A stretch of DNA of 34,364 nt from an uncultured Microcaldota archaeon (lineage in GTDB: Archaea > Micrarchaeota > Micrarchaeia > Anstonellales > Anstonellaceae), in assembly GCA_903892905.1 (NCBI GenBank), contig CAITKI010000001.1, positions 1 through 34,364 of the forward strand, in the 5' to 3' direction. Of this stretch, positions 24,648 through 31,580 are shown in pieces. Position numbers and translations under genes: made by a program. Below the pieces are notes generated by a model, which ran no database searches, had not been told where the DNA came from, and worked only from the letters and a program-made list of their open reading frames with translations. Each line of letters starts with the position of its first letter. The first letter of the stretch is position 1.

Positions 24648-24683
24648 TCAAATGCTGGAGAAAATCGTTCTGATTTTCTCCAT
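24648..24683 (-). pseudogene. Short ORF copying the regulator gene start
   Basis: An 11-codon ORF, M-E-K-I-R-T-I-F-S-S-I, then TGA. The regulator begins [20 protein letters not shown] is shared, followed by CAG-AACGA against AAGGAACGA, so the two copies differ by one substitution and one base gained or lost over about 20 bases. AGAGGTTAGGATA before this first ATG is a good ribosome site; the true ATG has a poor one. Its stop overlaps the in-frame TTG at 24651. Confidence 0.55.
24656..24682. promoter_or_regulatory. Perfect 11-bp inverted repeat, candidate operator
   Basis: TGGAGAAAATC, five spacer bases (GTTCT), then the exact reverse complement. Dyad length and half-site spacing suit a dimeric HTH protein. 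Lies between the likely TATA element (CTTTAAAAGG, 24735-24744) and the regulator start, inside the predicted leader. In RNA it would form an 11-bp hairpin that also covers the first codons of the short upstream ORF. Confidence 0.6.
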
Positions 24684-24776
24684 TATCCTAACCTCTAATC
24701 TGACCTCTCGACGTTTAGGGATGCCTCTAAAACCCTTTTAAAGCTATCGAAGTTCTATACGTCTTTTGGCGATGCA

Positions 24777-25460
24777 CTACTCCCAGAGCCAGAAATAAGT
24801 GGCAGCGCCCGTGCGCTTCCTTGTCCAAAAATCTGCCTCGCCAAATTCCCCGCATGCCTTCTGCGCCAGCCCGTCATTCACTATGAATGCCCTGCCTGAC
24901 TTGAAATTGTGCGCAGCCTCGGTTGCGGAAATGCCATAGGCAGGCACCACCAGAAGATGGTTTGGCTGCACGCTTCGAAGCTTCAATGTCGCCTCATAGC
25001 AGAGGAGGAAAACAATCCCATGCCCGTTTTTCTCCAGCATGCGGCGCGTTACGTCCACCCATGATGATGCATCCGCAATTTTCTTTTCCTTGCGCACCCC
25101 TTCCTTGCTTGCCAGGTAGCCGAAGTTTATTGCACCTGCGACCTGCCCTCTGCAACTTATTTCCTCCACGATGTTGAACAGCACCACGGCATCTTTTTCT
25201 TTGCAGAGCTGCGACACTTCCTTTACCGCAGGGGAAATCCTCTTTTTCATGCTGTAGCTGATTCCGAATGCGAATTCCGGGTGAGCCACCACGCGAGTGG
25301 GAAACGCACCCTTGTATGGGCTAGAGTCAAGAAGCTTGGCTGAAAGGGAAGCGAGCGAGCCTAGGGGCTGGTTGAAAATGTGGGGGCAGATGACCTCAAG
25401 CACGGGCTTTCTGCTGCCCGGGAAGATTTGCTGTTCTTTTGTGCGCATGGCGGGAAGCAT
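24777..25460 (-). CDS. Divergent nitrilase-superfamily (C-N hydrolase-like) protein
   Basis: 227 residues. Candidate catalytic triad: E62 in H-P-E-F, K124 in V-R-K-E-K-K and C154 in F-L-L-C-Y-E-A-T, followed by L-L-V-V-P-A-Y-G. Order and spacing match the Glu-Lys-Cys triad of carbon-nitrogen hydrolases, though overall similarity is low and the protein is about 30-40 residues shorter than usual. The C-terminal half-domain is compact, ending W-L-W-E. GTTTAAAAATG (25481-25491) sits 26 bases before the ATG, giving a leaderless mRNA. Divergent from dcd. An amidase is the best guess; substrate unknown. Confidence 0.55.
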   Translation of the reverse strand: MLPAMRTKEQQIFPGSRKPVLEVICPHIFNQPLGSLASLSAKLLDSSPYKGAFPTRVVAHPEFAFGISYSMKKRISPAVKEVSQLCKEKDAVVLFNIVEEISCRGQVAGAINFGYLASKEGVRKEKKIADASSWVDVTRRMLEKNGHGIVFLLCYEATLKLRSVQPNHLLVVPAYGISATEAAHNFKSGRAFIVNDGLAQKACGEFGEADFWTRKRTGAATYFWLWE

Positions 25461-25549
25461 GACCTACTTGTATGGGCATCCATTTTTAAACATTAATATC
25501 AACACCGAGCAGGCGCGAGTTTTTATTCGTGAGCCGTGAATTGGCTTTC

Positions 25550-26074
25550 ATGGTGCTTTCAGACAATGACATCCGCTCTGCCGTCAAGGCAGGCATCCTT
25601 CGCTTCGAGCCCGCGCTCTCCCCCGACCAGATAGGTTCTGCGTCAGTGGACCTCACGCTTGACGGGAAATACTGGGTTTTCAAGAAGAAGTATGCCGGCT
25701 CGAAAAAGCCAGTCGACTTGGCAAAAATTGATTTCACCGAGGCAACCGAGGCGCACAAGGAAAAAACAATCACGCTTGCGCCCGGCGGCATGTGCCTGGG
25801 CATCACGCGCGAGAAAATCTACATGCCCAACACTCTCATCGGCACGCTGGAGGGAAGGAGCAAGTACGCGCGCATGGGGCTTGCTGTGCACGTGACCTCG
25901 GCGCTTGTGATGCCAGGCTCGCAAAACCACCAGGTGCTTGAGATTGTGAATTTCGCGCCATTCCCAGTCACCATACATGAGGGCATGAGGATATCGCAGA
26001 TTATTTTTGAGAAGCTGGAAACGCCTACCGGCAAGCCTTATGCCAAGTTTGGGAAAGTGGCGATTAAACAATAA
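25550..26074 (+). CDS. dcd: dCTP deaminase
   Basis: 174 residues from the ATG at 25550; an upstream in-frame GTG is less likely because an AT-rich TTTTTATT lies about 25 bases before the ATG. Deaminates dCTP to dUTP, supplying dTMP synthesis. Motifs: G-S-A-S-V-D-L at 29-35, G-R-S-K-Y-A-R-M-G at 102-110 and V-L-E-I-V-N (E131 as catalytic acid) at 129-134. Some archaeal members also hydrolyse dUTP; whether this one does is not decidable, but a separate dUTPase is encoded 4 kb away. Length is normal. Confidence 0.87.
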   Translation: MVLSDNDIRSAVKAGILRFEPALSPDQIGSASVDLTLDGKYWVFKKKYAGSKKPVDLAKIDFTEATEAHKEKTITLAPGGMCLGITREKIYMPNTLIGTLEGRSKYARMGLAVHVTSALVMPGSQNHQVLEIVNFAPFPVTIHEGMRISQIIFEKLETPTGKPYAKFGKVAIKQ

Positions 26075-26082
26075 GTATAAAA
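26075..26082 (+). promoter_or_regulatory. TATA box of the hicBA operon
   Basis: GTATAAAA overlaps the region right after the dcd stop and is 26 bases before ATG 26105. Confidence 0.55.
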
Positions 26083-26104
26083 GCCGGCAATGCAGAATAT
26101 TATC

Positions 26105-26326
26105 ATGGCAATAAAAGTGAGCGTTCTTTTGCACAAGGCAGACGAGGGGGGCTATTGGGTGGAAGTCCCTTCCATGCCAGAGTGCGTTTCGCAGGGAGAT
26201 ACCCGCAGCGAGGCTCTGCAGAACATACGCGAGGCGCTTCTTTTGCATCTTGAATCCCTTGGCTCCTATCGGGCGCAGAATGGCTCCCAGAAAGCCCAGG
26301 TCGCGACGGTGCTGCTGAGTGGCTAA
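26105..26326 (+). CDS. hicB: HicB-type antitoxin
   Basis: 73 residues from ATG 26105 (not the longer form from 26090, as the TATA box is 26 bases before 26105). The partial RNase-H-like HicB fold shows as G-Y-W-V-E-V-P-S-M-P-E-C-V-S-Q-G-D-T and E-A-L-Q-N-I-R-E-A-L. No C-terminal DNA-binding domain is present, as in other short HicB proteins. Its stop overlaps the start of hicA by 8 bases. Antitoxin-first order is typical of archaeal pairs. Confidence 0.85.
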   Translation: MAIKVSVLLHKADEGGYWVEVPSMPECVSQGDTRSEALQNIREALLLHLESLGSYRAQNGSQKAQVATVLLSG

Positions 26327-26528
26327 GCTTCCTGTTGTTTCAGGGGAAAAGCTTGCATCCGCACTCATCAAATCAAAAGGCTATGTAGTGAGAAGCAGGA
26401 AAGGAAGCCATGTCAGCCTGGTCCATAGGTTCCTGCCGCCCGTCACAGTTCCTTTACATCGCGAGCTGAAAAGAGGGCTTTTGCGCCACATAATGAAGCA
26501 GACAGGAATTTCAGAAGGCGAATTATAA
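26319..26528 (+). CDS. hicA: HicA-type mRNA interferase toxin
   Basis: 69 residues starting with GTG inside the hicB end. Double-stranded-RNA-binding-like fold with the catalytic histidine in R-K-G-S-H-V-S-L, preceded by S-G-E-K-L-A-S-A-L-I-K-S-K-G-Y and followed by V-P-L-H and G-L-L-R-H-I-M-K-Q. HicA toxins cleave mRNA and are blocked by binding HicB. Complete with no missing residues, so probably active. This pair sits between dcd and a pilin-like gene with no sign of a mobile element. Confidence 0.87.
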   Translation: MAKLPVVSGEKLASALIKSKGYVVRSRKGSHVSLVHRFLPPVTVPLHRELKRGLLRHIMKQTGISEGEL

Positions 26529-26551
26529 TCCTTCCTGCAAACCGCGCGGAA

Positions 26552-26561
26552 GGGTTAAAAG
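26552..26561 (+). promoter_or_regulatory. TATA-like box of the pilin-like gene, followed by C9
   Basis: GGTTAAAAGA is centred about 29 bases before ATG 26585. A run of nine C (26567-26575) lies between box and start codon. Confidence 0.5.
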
Positions 26562-26584
26562 ATTCTCCCCCCCCCGCAATAGGC

Positions 26585-27247
26585 ATGCAACTTCGTGCGC
26601 AAGGGGCAACTGAATATCTCGTTCTGTTGGCAGTCGTGCTCATTGTCGCGCTTGTTTCGATCGCGCTGCTCGGGTTCTTCCCGGGGATGGCATCTGACGC
26701 GCAGGAGACGCAGAGCAAGACGTATTGGTCAAGCGCGAGCCCGATCGCGATAACTGAATGGGGCGCGATGTCCTACAGCGCATCGGTGTTGACAAATTAT
26801 GCGATGCCGTATTTGAGGCTGAAGAACAATGGCGCTTACCCCATACGGATAACGAAGCTGCTGGGAGGAGACGGCAGGTATATGCACCAGTTTTACGATT
26901 CCGCCTCAAGCTGCCCTGGTGGGGGCAGTTGCAACCTGTCAGACTTCCTTTACCTGGCGCCAGGGGAGACAGGTTACCTTGCAGACCGGATGGATGGTGG
27001 CAGGACGCACTGGAACGTGCCATCAACGCGGTTTTTCGGGTTTTTGCCCACAGCGTTAGGAGGGGCAAGCGGGGGATACTATCTTTACGCAGCCTCAGCC
27101 ACCTGCAGCCCGTCACCGCCGTATGGCGCAGTTGTGGTGAAGAACTTCGGCTTCGAGTACATCCAATACATTGAAGGGCAGCAGATTACGAAAAGGCAGA
27201 TTGGGAGCAAGGACCTGGTAATCAAGTGCTCGCAGCCCCCAGCATAG
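26585..27247 (+). CDS. Secreted protein with class III (type IV pilin-like) signal peptide
   Basis: 220 residues. The N-terminus R-A-Q-G-A-T-E-Y-L-V-L-L-A-V-V-L is the archaeal class III signal: cleavage after A5, Q at +1 and the conserved E at +5 (E10), then a single hydrophobic helix. A prepilin peptidase would process it, and the helix would pack in a pilus core. The rest is beta-rich (L-R-L-K-N-N-G-A-Y-P-I-R-I-T-K-L), much larger than a simple pilin, with four cysteines. Probably a minor pilin or a surface adhesin subunit. No pilus-assembly gene is next to it; it is convergent with infB. Confidence 0.85.
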   Translation: MQLRAQGATEYLVLLAVVLIVALVSIALLGFFPGMASDAQETQSKTYWSSASPIAITEWGAMSYSASVLTNYAMPYLRLKNNGAYPIRITKLLGGDGRYMHQFYDSASSCPGGGSCNLSDFLYLAPGETGYLADRMDGGRTHWNVPSTRFFGFLPTALGGASGGYYLYAASATCSPSPPYGAVVVKNFGFEYIQYIEGQQITKRQIGSKDLVIKCSQPPA

Positions 27248-27251
27248 TAAA

Positions 27252-29018
27252 TCAAATCCTCTTTGCATCCGTAATCGAGAGTATCTCCTCAAGCACAGCC
27301 AACTCGCCTGGCGGAAGCGCGGCGGTGGAAAGAAGCTCCTTGCCTTCGTCGCGCGTGATGTAAACAAGATAGTCCGAGCCTTCGCACACGTTCTTGCCGC
27401 AGATTGCGCCCTCGATGGAAATTGCCAGCTGCTCGCCAGCATGCGTTTCTTTGACAGGCTTGCCGTCCTTTTGCACCTCGCGCACCTCGCCGATGATTTC
27501 GCCTTTCCTGTCCATGAGCCGCGCGCCCTTGCGCAGGCGGCCCTCGATTATTTCCACGCCAAGTATTGCGGGCTTTGAGACGCGGAAGGTGCAGCCTGGA
27601 AGCGCGCGTATCTTTGCAGGCAGGGGCAGCCTGTCAATGGCATTGCCCGCGGCCTTCCTTTTCTCCTCTGCCACCCATGCTGTGTAATCGTCGCAAAGAG
27701 AGTAGATGACGCGCGAGGCGAATATCTTGATGCCCCTCCTTGCTGCCTCGTCCGAGGCTTCATCCATCACGTCCACGTTGAATGAGAGCACCACGCCCTT
27801 GTAAGGCTCGGCGCCTGCCACCACGGATGCGTCGGACACGTCCTTTTTCGTCACCTTGCCAATGGAGGCGCGCCTTATGTCCACGCCCTGCGTGGCCAGG
27901 AGCTTGCAAAGCGCCTCCAATGAGCCTAGCGTGTCCGCCTTCACCACTGCGCCGCTGTTCTCGGACTCGAACATGATTTTCTTGAGCATTTCGTACATTT
28001 CCGCAAGCTCGTCCTTGTTTTCCTTGCCATCGTCCACTATAAGGGGCGAGCCTGAAAGCGCGCCTTCCACGCCAGGGGAATAGACCTTGACGCCTGCAGC
28101 CGCGTGCACCTCGTCCACATATTCGTACTTGTCATTGTCGCCGGTTGCGTGCATGTTGGGTTTCAGTAGCCCCCTCACGCGCGCCTTTGCAGGCCCGTTC
28201 AATGTTGCAAATATTATCTCGTCATTTTTCCGCAAGGTGCCATCGTAAAGTATGACGTCTATGGTGGTGCCTAGCCCCTTTTCCTCCTTCACCTCAAGCA
28301 CGGTTCCCTTGCCTGGGCCTTCCACGTCCGTTTTGAGCGCGGCCTCCAGGAATTTCTGCGACAGGCCTGCGATGGAGAGGAGAAGCTCAGGAAGCCCTTC
28401 GCCTGTTTTTGCTGAAACGGGTATGATTGCCACCTGCTTGGTGAAGTCTGTGACGCGGTCAAAGCGCTCGCTTTCTATCCCGCGCTCGCTCAATTTCCCT
28501 ACCACTCCGTAGAGGAGCTCGTCCAGGCGTGTCTGCACATGCTCGGGCTGGGAATTGACATTCGTCAGCACGCTGCATGCGCCCTGCTCGTCCGTCCTGC
28601 TGCGCCAGCCTGAAATAAGGTCCACTTTATTTGCAGCCACGATAAAAGGCGTCTTGAATTCGCGCAATATCCTGATGCTCTCGATGGTTTGCGGCTGGAA
28701 GCCCTGCATGATGTCCACGACAAGCACGGCAATGTCCGCAATGGAGCCGCCGCGCTCGCGCAAATGCGTGAATGATGCGTGCCCGGGCGTGTCAATGAAA
28801 AGGAGCCCGGGTATGGTGAAGGAAGGGAGCTTCCCCCCTGTCGCCGCAGCGCAGGAGTTCCGGATGTCCTCAAGCGAGATTTCCGACGCGCCTATGTGCT
28901 GGGTGATTGCGCCTGCCTCCTTTTTTGCCACCTTGGTGTTGCGTATGGCATCCAGTAGCGAAGTCTTCCCATGGTCCACATGGCCCATGACTACCACGAT
29001 TGGCTGTCTTATCGGCAT
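27252..29018 (-). CDS. infB: Translation initiation factor aIF5B (IF-2)
   Basis: 588 residues from ATG 29018. GTPase that promotes subunit joining and initiator-tRNA placement on the ribosome. G1 G-H-V-D-H-G-K-T at 12-19, G3 D-T-P-G-H at 76-80, G4 N-K-V-D at 130-133 and G5 S-A-K-T-G-E-G follow in order. Domains II-IV and a C-terminal helix follow at the normal archaeal length, without the long N-terminal extension of eukaryotic eIF5B. A GTG four codons upstream (29030) is an alternative start. A conserved housekeeping gene. Confidence 0.96.
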   Translation of the reverse strand: MPIRQPIVVVMGHVDHGKTSLLDAIRNTKVAKKEAGAITQHIGASEISLEDIRNSCAAATGGKLPSFTIPGLLFIDTPGHASFTHLRERGGSIADIAVLVVDIMQGFQPQTIESIRILREFKTPFIVAANKVDLISGWRSRTDEQGACSVLTNVNSQPEHVQTRLDELLYGVVGKLSERGIESERFDRVTDFTKQVAIIPVSAKTGEGLPELLLSIAGLSQKFLEAALKTDVEGPGKGTVLEVKEEKGLGTTIDVILYDGTLRKNDEIIFATLNGPAKARVRGLLKPNMHATGDNDKYEYVDEVHAAAGVKVYSPGVEGALSGSPLIVDDGKENKDELAEMYEMLKKIMFESENSGAVVKADTLGSLEALCKLLATQGVDIRRASIGKVTKKDVSDASVVAGAEPYKGVVLSFNVDVMDEASDEAARRGIKIFASRVIYSLCDDYTAWVAEEKRKAAGNAIDRLPLPAKIRALPGCTFRVSKPAILGVEIIEGRLRKGARLMDRKGEIIGEVREVQKDGKPVKETHAGEQLAISIEGAICGKNVCEGSDYLVYITRDEGKELLSTAALPPGELAVLEEILSITDAKRI

Positions 29019-29105
29019 TGCAAGCACCAAACAAGCAGGTGGAATTTAGGGCGAATTGTATAATAACCCTACGATACCGCCAGCGTGGCTCAGAAAGAAG
29101 ATGCA

Positions 29106-29113
29106 TTTATATA
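29106..29113 (+). promoter_or_regulatory. TATA box of the acetyltransferase gene
   Basis: TTTATATA is a consensus archaeal TATA box, centred 27 bases before ATG 29137. Confidence 0.65.
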
Positions 29114-29136
29114 CCCATAATGCCATTAATAGACAC

Positions 29137-29748
29137 ATGAAAATCAGGCAGATGCCAGGGCAGAGAGCAGCTACCAATTTGCCAGCGAAGCTTAGACAGT
29201 GGTTTCCAGAAGGCGAAGTGATATGTGAAACCATAACTAAGAAAGGAGAGGCCCTCACTGTGCGGAGGTTCAGGCGCGGCGACCAGGAAGCGGTTTTCAG
29301 GGTCCATGAGAAAGCGCTCAGGTCTGTTGACGGATATGATTATGACGAGCGGGCAAAAGGCAATTTCTGCCAGGATATGGAAGATGTTGAGAGCAACTAC
29401 CTGACAGGCCGCAACGATTTCCTAGTGGCAGTCGTCAACGGCAAGATAGCCGGCTGCGGCGCCCTGTTTGAGAGGAAGGACAGGGAGCCAAGCATTGCTG
29501 AGCTTACCAGGATACGCGTGGACCCGGACTATTTTGGGCGCGGGATAGGGCGTGCCCTTCGCCAGGCAAGGTGCAAAGTAGCAATCAGACACGGTTTTAC
29601 TAGGGCATATTCAGACACCAGCTTCATGCAGAAAGCCAGTGTGAAATTGCACGAGAAAGATGATTGGAAGCTGATCCGGGTATGCGACAATGAATGGTCA
29701 ATAAGGCATAACACGGTCATTGTTTGCTTCGAGAAGAACTTGATTTAG
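29137..29748 (+). CDS. GNAT-family N-acetyltransferase
   Basis: 203 residues from ATG 29137 (longer in-frame forms would begin upstream of the TATA box). The acetyl-CoA-binding motif A reads R-I-R-V-D-P-D-Y-F-G-R-G-I-G-R-A at 125-140, and motif D (F-L-V-A-V-V-N-G-K-I-A-G-C-G-A) precedes it. The domain spans about 40-200. An N-terminal segment of 35 residues has no clear fold. Substrate unknown; N-terminal protein acetylation or small-molecule acetylation are both possible. Alone between divergent aIF5B and convergent dut. Confidence 0.82.
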   Translation: MKIRQMPGQRAATNLPAKLRQWFPEGEVICETITKKGEALTVRRFRRGDQEAVFRVHEKALRSVDGYDYDERAKGNFCQDMEDVESNYLTGRNDFLVAVVNGKIAGCGALFERKDREPSIAELTRIRVDPDYFGRGIGRALRQARCKVAIRHGFTRAYSDTSFMQKASVKLHEKDDWKLIRVCDNEWSIRHNTVIVCFEKNLI

Positions 29749-29756
29749 CACTGCAT

Positions 29757-30242
29757 TTACTTATTTTCCCCTTTGTACTGCCCCGCGTACCCCTTGTGCG
29801 CAGCAGACTCGAGGCGCACGAACACCAGCTGCATAACTTTTGCGTTCTTGTGAAGCGTGATTCCGTGAGGCGAGTTCACCACCAGAAGCGACTCGCTCCT
29901 GCCATGGTAGCCCGGGTCCCACACCGCGCAGCGCACATCCGCGCCGCAGCGCAGGAGAGAGGAGCGCGGGAAGCCGAACGCGCACGCGTCAATGGGGACG
30001 GAAACGTATTCGTTGTAGATTATCTTGTAGCAGCCCGGCTTCAAGAGGAGCTTGCCTGAGGAATCGAACGCGAGCGCAAAGGATTTGCTGATTTTTCTTT
30101 TGCTGTTGTCAAAGTCTATCTCGCCTGCGTCTGAAAGGGAATGCACTTCCTTCAGCGTCATGTCAATGCCGCAGGGCTGCACCTGGGATTCTCCTAATGT
30201 TTCCGTTACGAACGAAATTGACTTTGAGCCAGGAATTACCAT
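29757..30242 (-). CDS. dut: dUTP diphosphatase (dUTPase)
   Basis: 161 residues from ATG 30242; GGGAGG lies 7 bases before it and CTTTTTATA about 35. Cleaves dUTP to dUMP and pyrophosphate. Motifs: Q-P-C-G-I-D (22-27), P-R-S-S (92-95) of the phosphate loop and D-P-G-Y-H-G (109-114), which holds the catalytic aspartate region. It belongs to the dCTP deaminase/dUTPase fold, but the substrate motifs fit dUTPase better than deaminase. The C-terminus G-Q-Y-K-G-E-N-K lacks the full glycine-rich trimer tail, as in Dcd-like archaeal dUTPases. Last gene of a possible run with the two lipid-carrier genes upstream. Confidence 0.82.
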   Translation of the reverse strand: MVIPGSKSISFVTETLGESQVQPCGIDMTLKEVHSLSDAGEIDFDNSKRKISKSFALAFDSSGKLLLKPGCYKIIYNEYVSVPIDACAFGFPRSSLLRCGADVRCAVWDPGYHGRSESLLVVNSPHGITLHKNAKVMQLVFVRLESAAHKGYAGQYKGENK

Positions 30243-30303
30243 GAGTTGCCTCCCGATGGATTGCCCTGAAACAGTATAAAAAGGTATTCGGGCGCGCCGG
30301 CCC

Positions 30304-30873
30304 TCAGCCGCCAACCAGCTTGAAAAGCAGTATGCACACCACCGCGATTATGAGGTTGTCGTCTATCCTGCTTTCCAGGCTTTCGGCAAGCGCGGCTGCA
30401 ACGCAGACAAGAAGCGCGGATGGGCCTGCGAAGAGGAAGGCAAATGGCGCGGAGAAGATGAAGAACGCAAGCGTGCCACCATATGTCTTTCGCGCGTTGT
30501 AGGGAAGCTTTTGCTTGCTTCTTTTCCCTACAATGGTGCTTGCCGCGTCGCCAATGCCGAGGATTGCGAGCGATGCGAGTATCTGCGGTTGGGAGGAAAT
30601 GAGGGTGAGGATGGCAAGCACCGCGGCATTGTAGGTGAGCGCGCCATAGCCTGCAAGCGCGCCGGGGCGCTCAAAGCGCTCGATGAGCCACTCCAGCCCC
30701 TTGCCAAGGTGCACGTAGGAGAGCTTGATGTGCACCAGTATGAGGCCTATTATGAGGGAAACGCTCACAATGTAGGCTGAAATCTCCACGCCCAGAAGCT
30801 GCACCATGGCAATGCAGGCAAGCCCTAGCGCGAGATGGAAGATTTGCCGTTCGTCCTCGTTCATAATCATCAC
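30304..30873 (-). CDS. Dolichol kinase-like CTP-dependent lipid kinase
   Basis: 189 residues, six or seven membrane helices. Conserved features of the SEC59/dolichol-kinase and phosphatidate cytidylyltransferase-like fold: H13 in F-H-L-A-L-G, G-I-G-D-A-A-S-T (106-113), K-R after it, K-T-Y-G-G-T (129-134) and E-S-L-E-S-R-I-D-D-N-L (163-173). Such enzymes use CTP to phosphorylate polyprenols. ATG 30864 is an alternative start, with GTGAT just before it. It lies 51 bases after the PAP2 gene on the same strand; the pair may handle polyprenyl carrier phosphorylation. Confidence 0.8.
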   Translation of the reverse strand: MMIMNEDERQIFHLALGLACIAMVQLLGVEISAYIVSVSLIIGLILVHIKLSYVHLGKGLEWLIERFERPGALAGYGALTYNAAVLAILTLISSQPQILASLAILGIGDAASTIVGKRSKQKLPYNARKTYGGTLAFFIFSAPFAFLFAGPSALLVCVAAALAESLESRIDDNLIIAVVCILLFKLVGG

Positions 30874-30924
30874 TGGTTGGCGCGCAATGCGCGTTTTGCC
30901 GAATATTTGCCTTTGCCCACGATA

Positions 30925-31467
30925 TCACGTCTGGAGCTTCCCTGCCCCGTGGCGGATGTGCACTTCGGTGGGAAGCGGGAGCTTGAGCGCGCGCCAGAGC
31001 ATTTCGCAAAGCACGCAGGCGAAAAACGCAAGCGCGAAGCCTGCCGCCACCTCAGTTATGGTGTGCACGCCAAGGTAGACGCGCGAGAATGCGGTGAAAA
31101 GCGCATAAATGAGGTAATAGGGGAAGGAGCGGTTGCCCACTGCCACAATCGCAATGGTGAATGTGAGCAGGGCGTGAAGCGAGGGAAGGGCAAAGTCAAG
31201 CGGGCAGGGGATTTTGCCAGGCGTGTCCACGCACGGGCGCTCCTCCTGCAGGAGCATCTTGAATGAGACGCCAAGAAGGAGCGCGATTGCCACCGCGGCG
31301 ACCATGAAGGGAAGCAATTTTTGCTCCTTGAAAAAATAGGTGAGCACGAGGACGAGCGCGATTGAGAAGAGGACGGCAAACGCAGTGTCGTTGAGCGCAA
31401 CCGAGGCAAGGCGCACCTCAGGGCGTATGAGCCCGAATAGGGAGAGGAAAAGCGATTGGATGTCCAT
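30925..31467 (-). CDS. PAP2-family membrane phosphatase
   Basis: 180 residues from ATG 31467; GATAAAAAG (31489-31497) lies 26 bases upstream, so the longer start at 31476 is less likely. The complete signature is present: K70-x6-R77-P78, P-S-L-H (95-98, in place of the usual P-S-G-H) and S128-R129-x5-H135. About five membrane helices. Possible substrate: polyprenyl pyrophosphate or another isoprenoid/lipid phosphate. First gene of the run PAP2, dolichol-kinase-like, dut. Confidence 0.85.
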   Translation of the reverse strand: MDIQSLFLSLFGLIRPEVRLASVALNDTAFAVLFSIALVLVLTYFFKEQKLLPFMVAAVAIALLLGVSFKMLLQEERPCVDTPGKIPCPLDFALPSLHALLTFTIAIVAVGNRSFPYYLIYALFTAFSRVYLGVHTITEVAAGFALAFFACVLCEMLWRALKLPLPTEVHIRHGAGKLQT

Positions 31468-31499
31468 CAACGCCATGGAGCATTTACCCTTTTTATCTG

Positions 31500-31567
31500 T
31501 TTGGGCTTGTTGCCCAAATCTAAAAAACCCCGCGAGGGGTTTTTTATCCTTTGCCCCCGAAAGGGGG
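31500..31567. repeat. Three consecutive perfect hairpins between divergent genes
   Basis: 31500-31518: 7-bp stem, loop TTGTT. 31522-31545: 10-bp stem whose left arm is six A then four C, loop GCGA. 31554-31567: CCCCC/GGGGG with loop GAAA. Two loops are GNRA tetraloops, so RNA folding is likely. The array separates the divergent PAP2 and HEAT genes and contains the T-rich stretch that could serve the latter as a TATA box. Confidence 0.75.
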
Positions 31568-31580
31568 GAAGTTGATTCTC

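Noticed and set aside
26105-26528. HicBA as part of a mobile island
   Set aside because: No transposase, integrase, flanking repeats or composition change is seen around it; neighbours are housekeeping genes.
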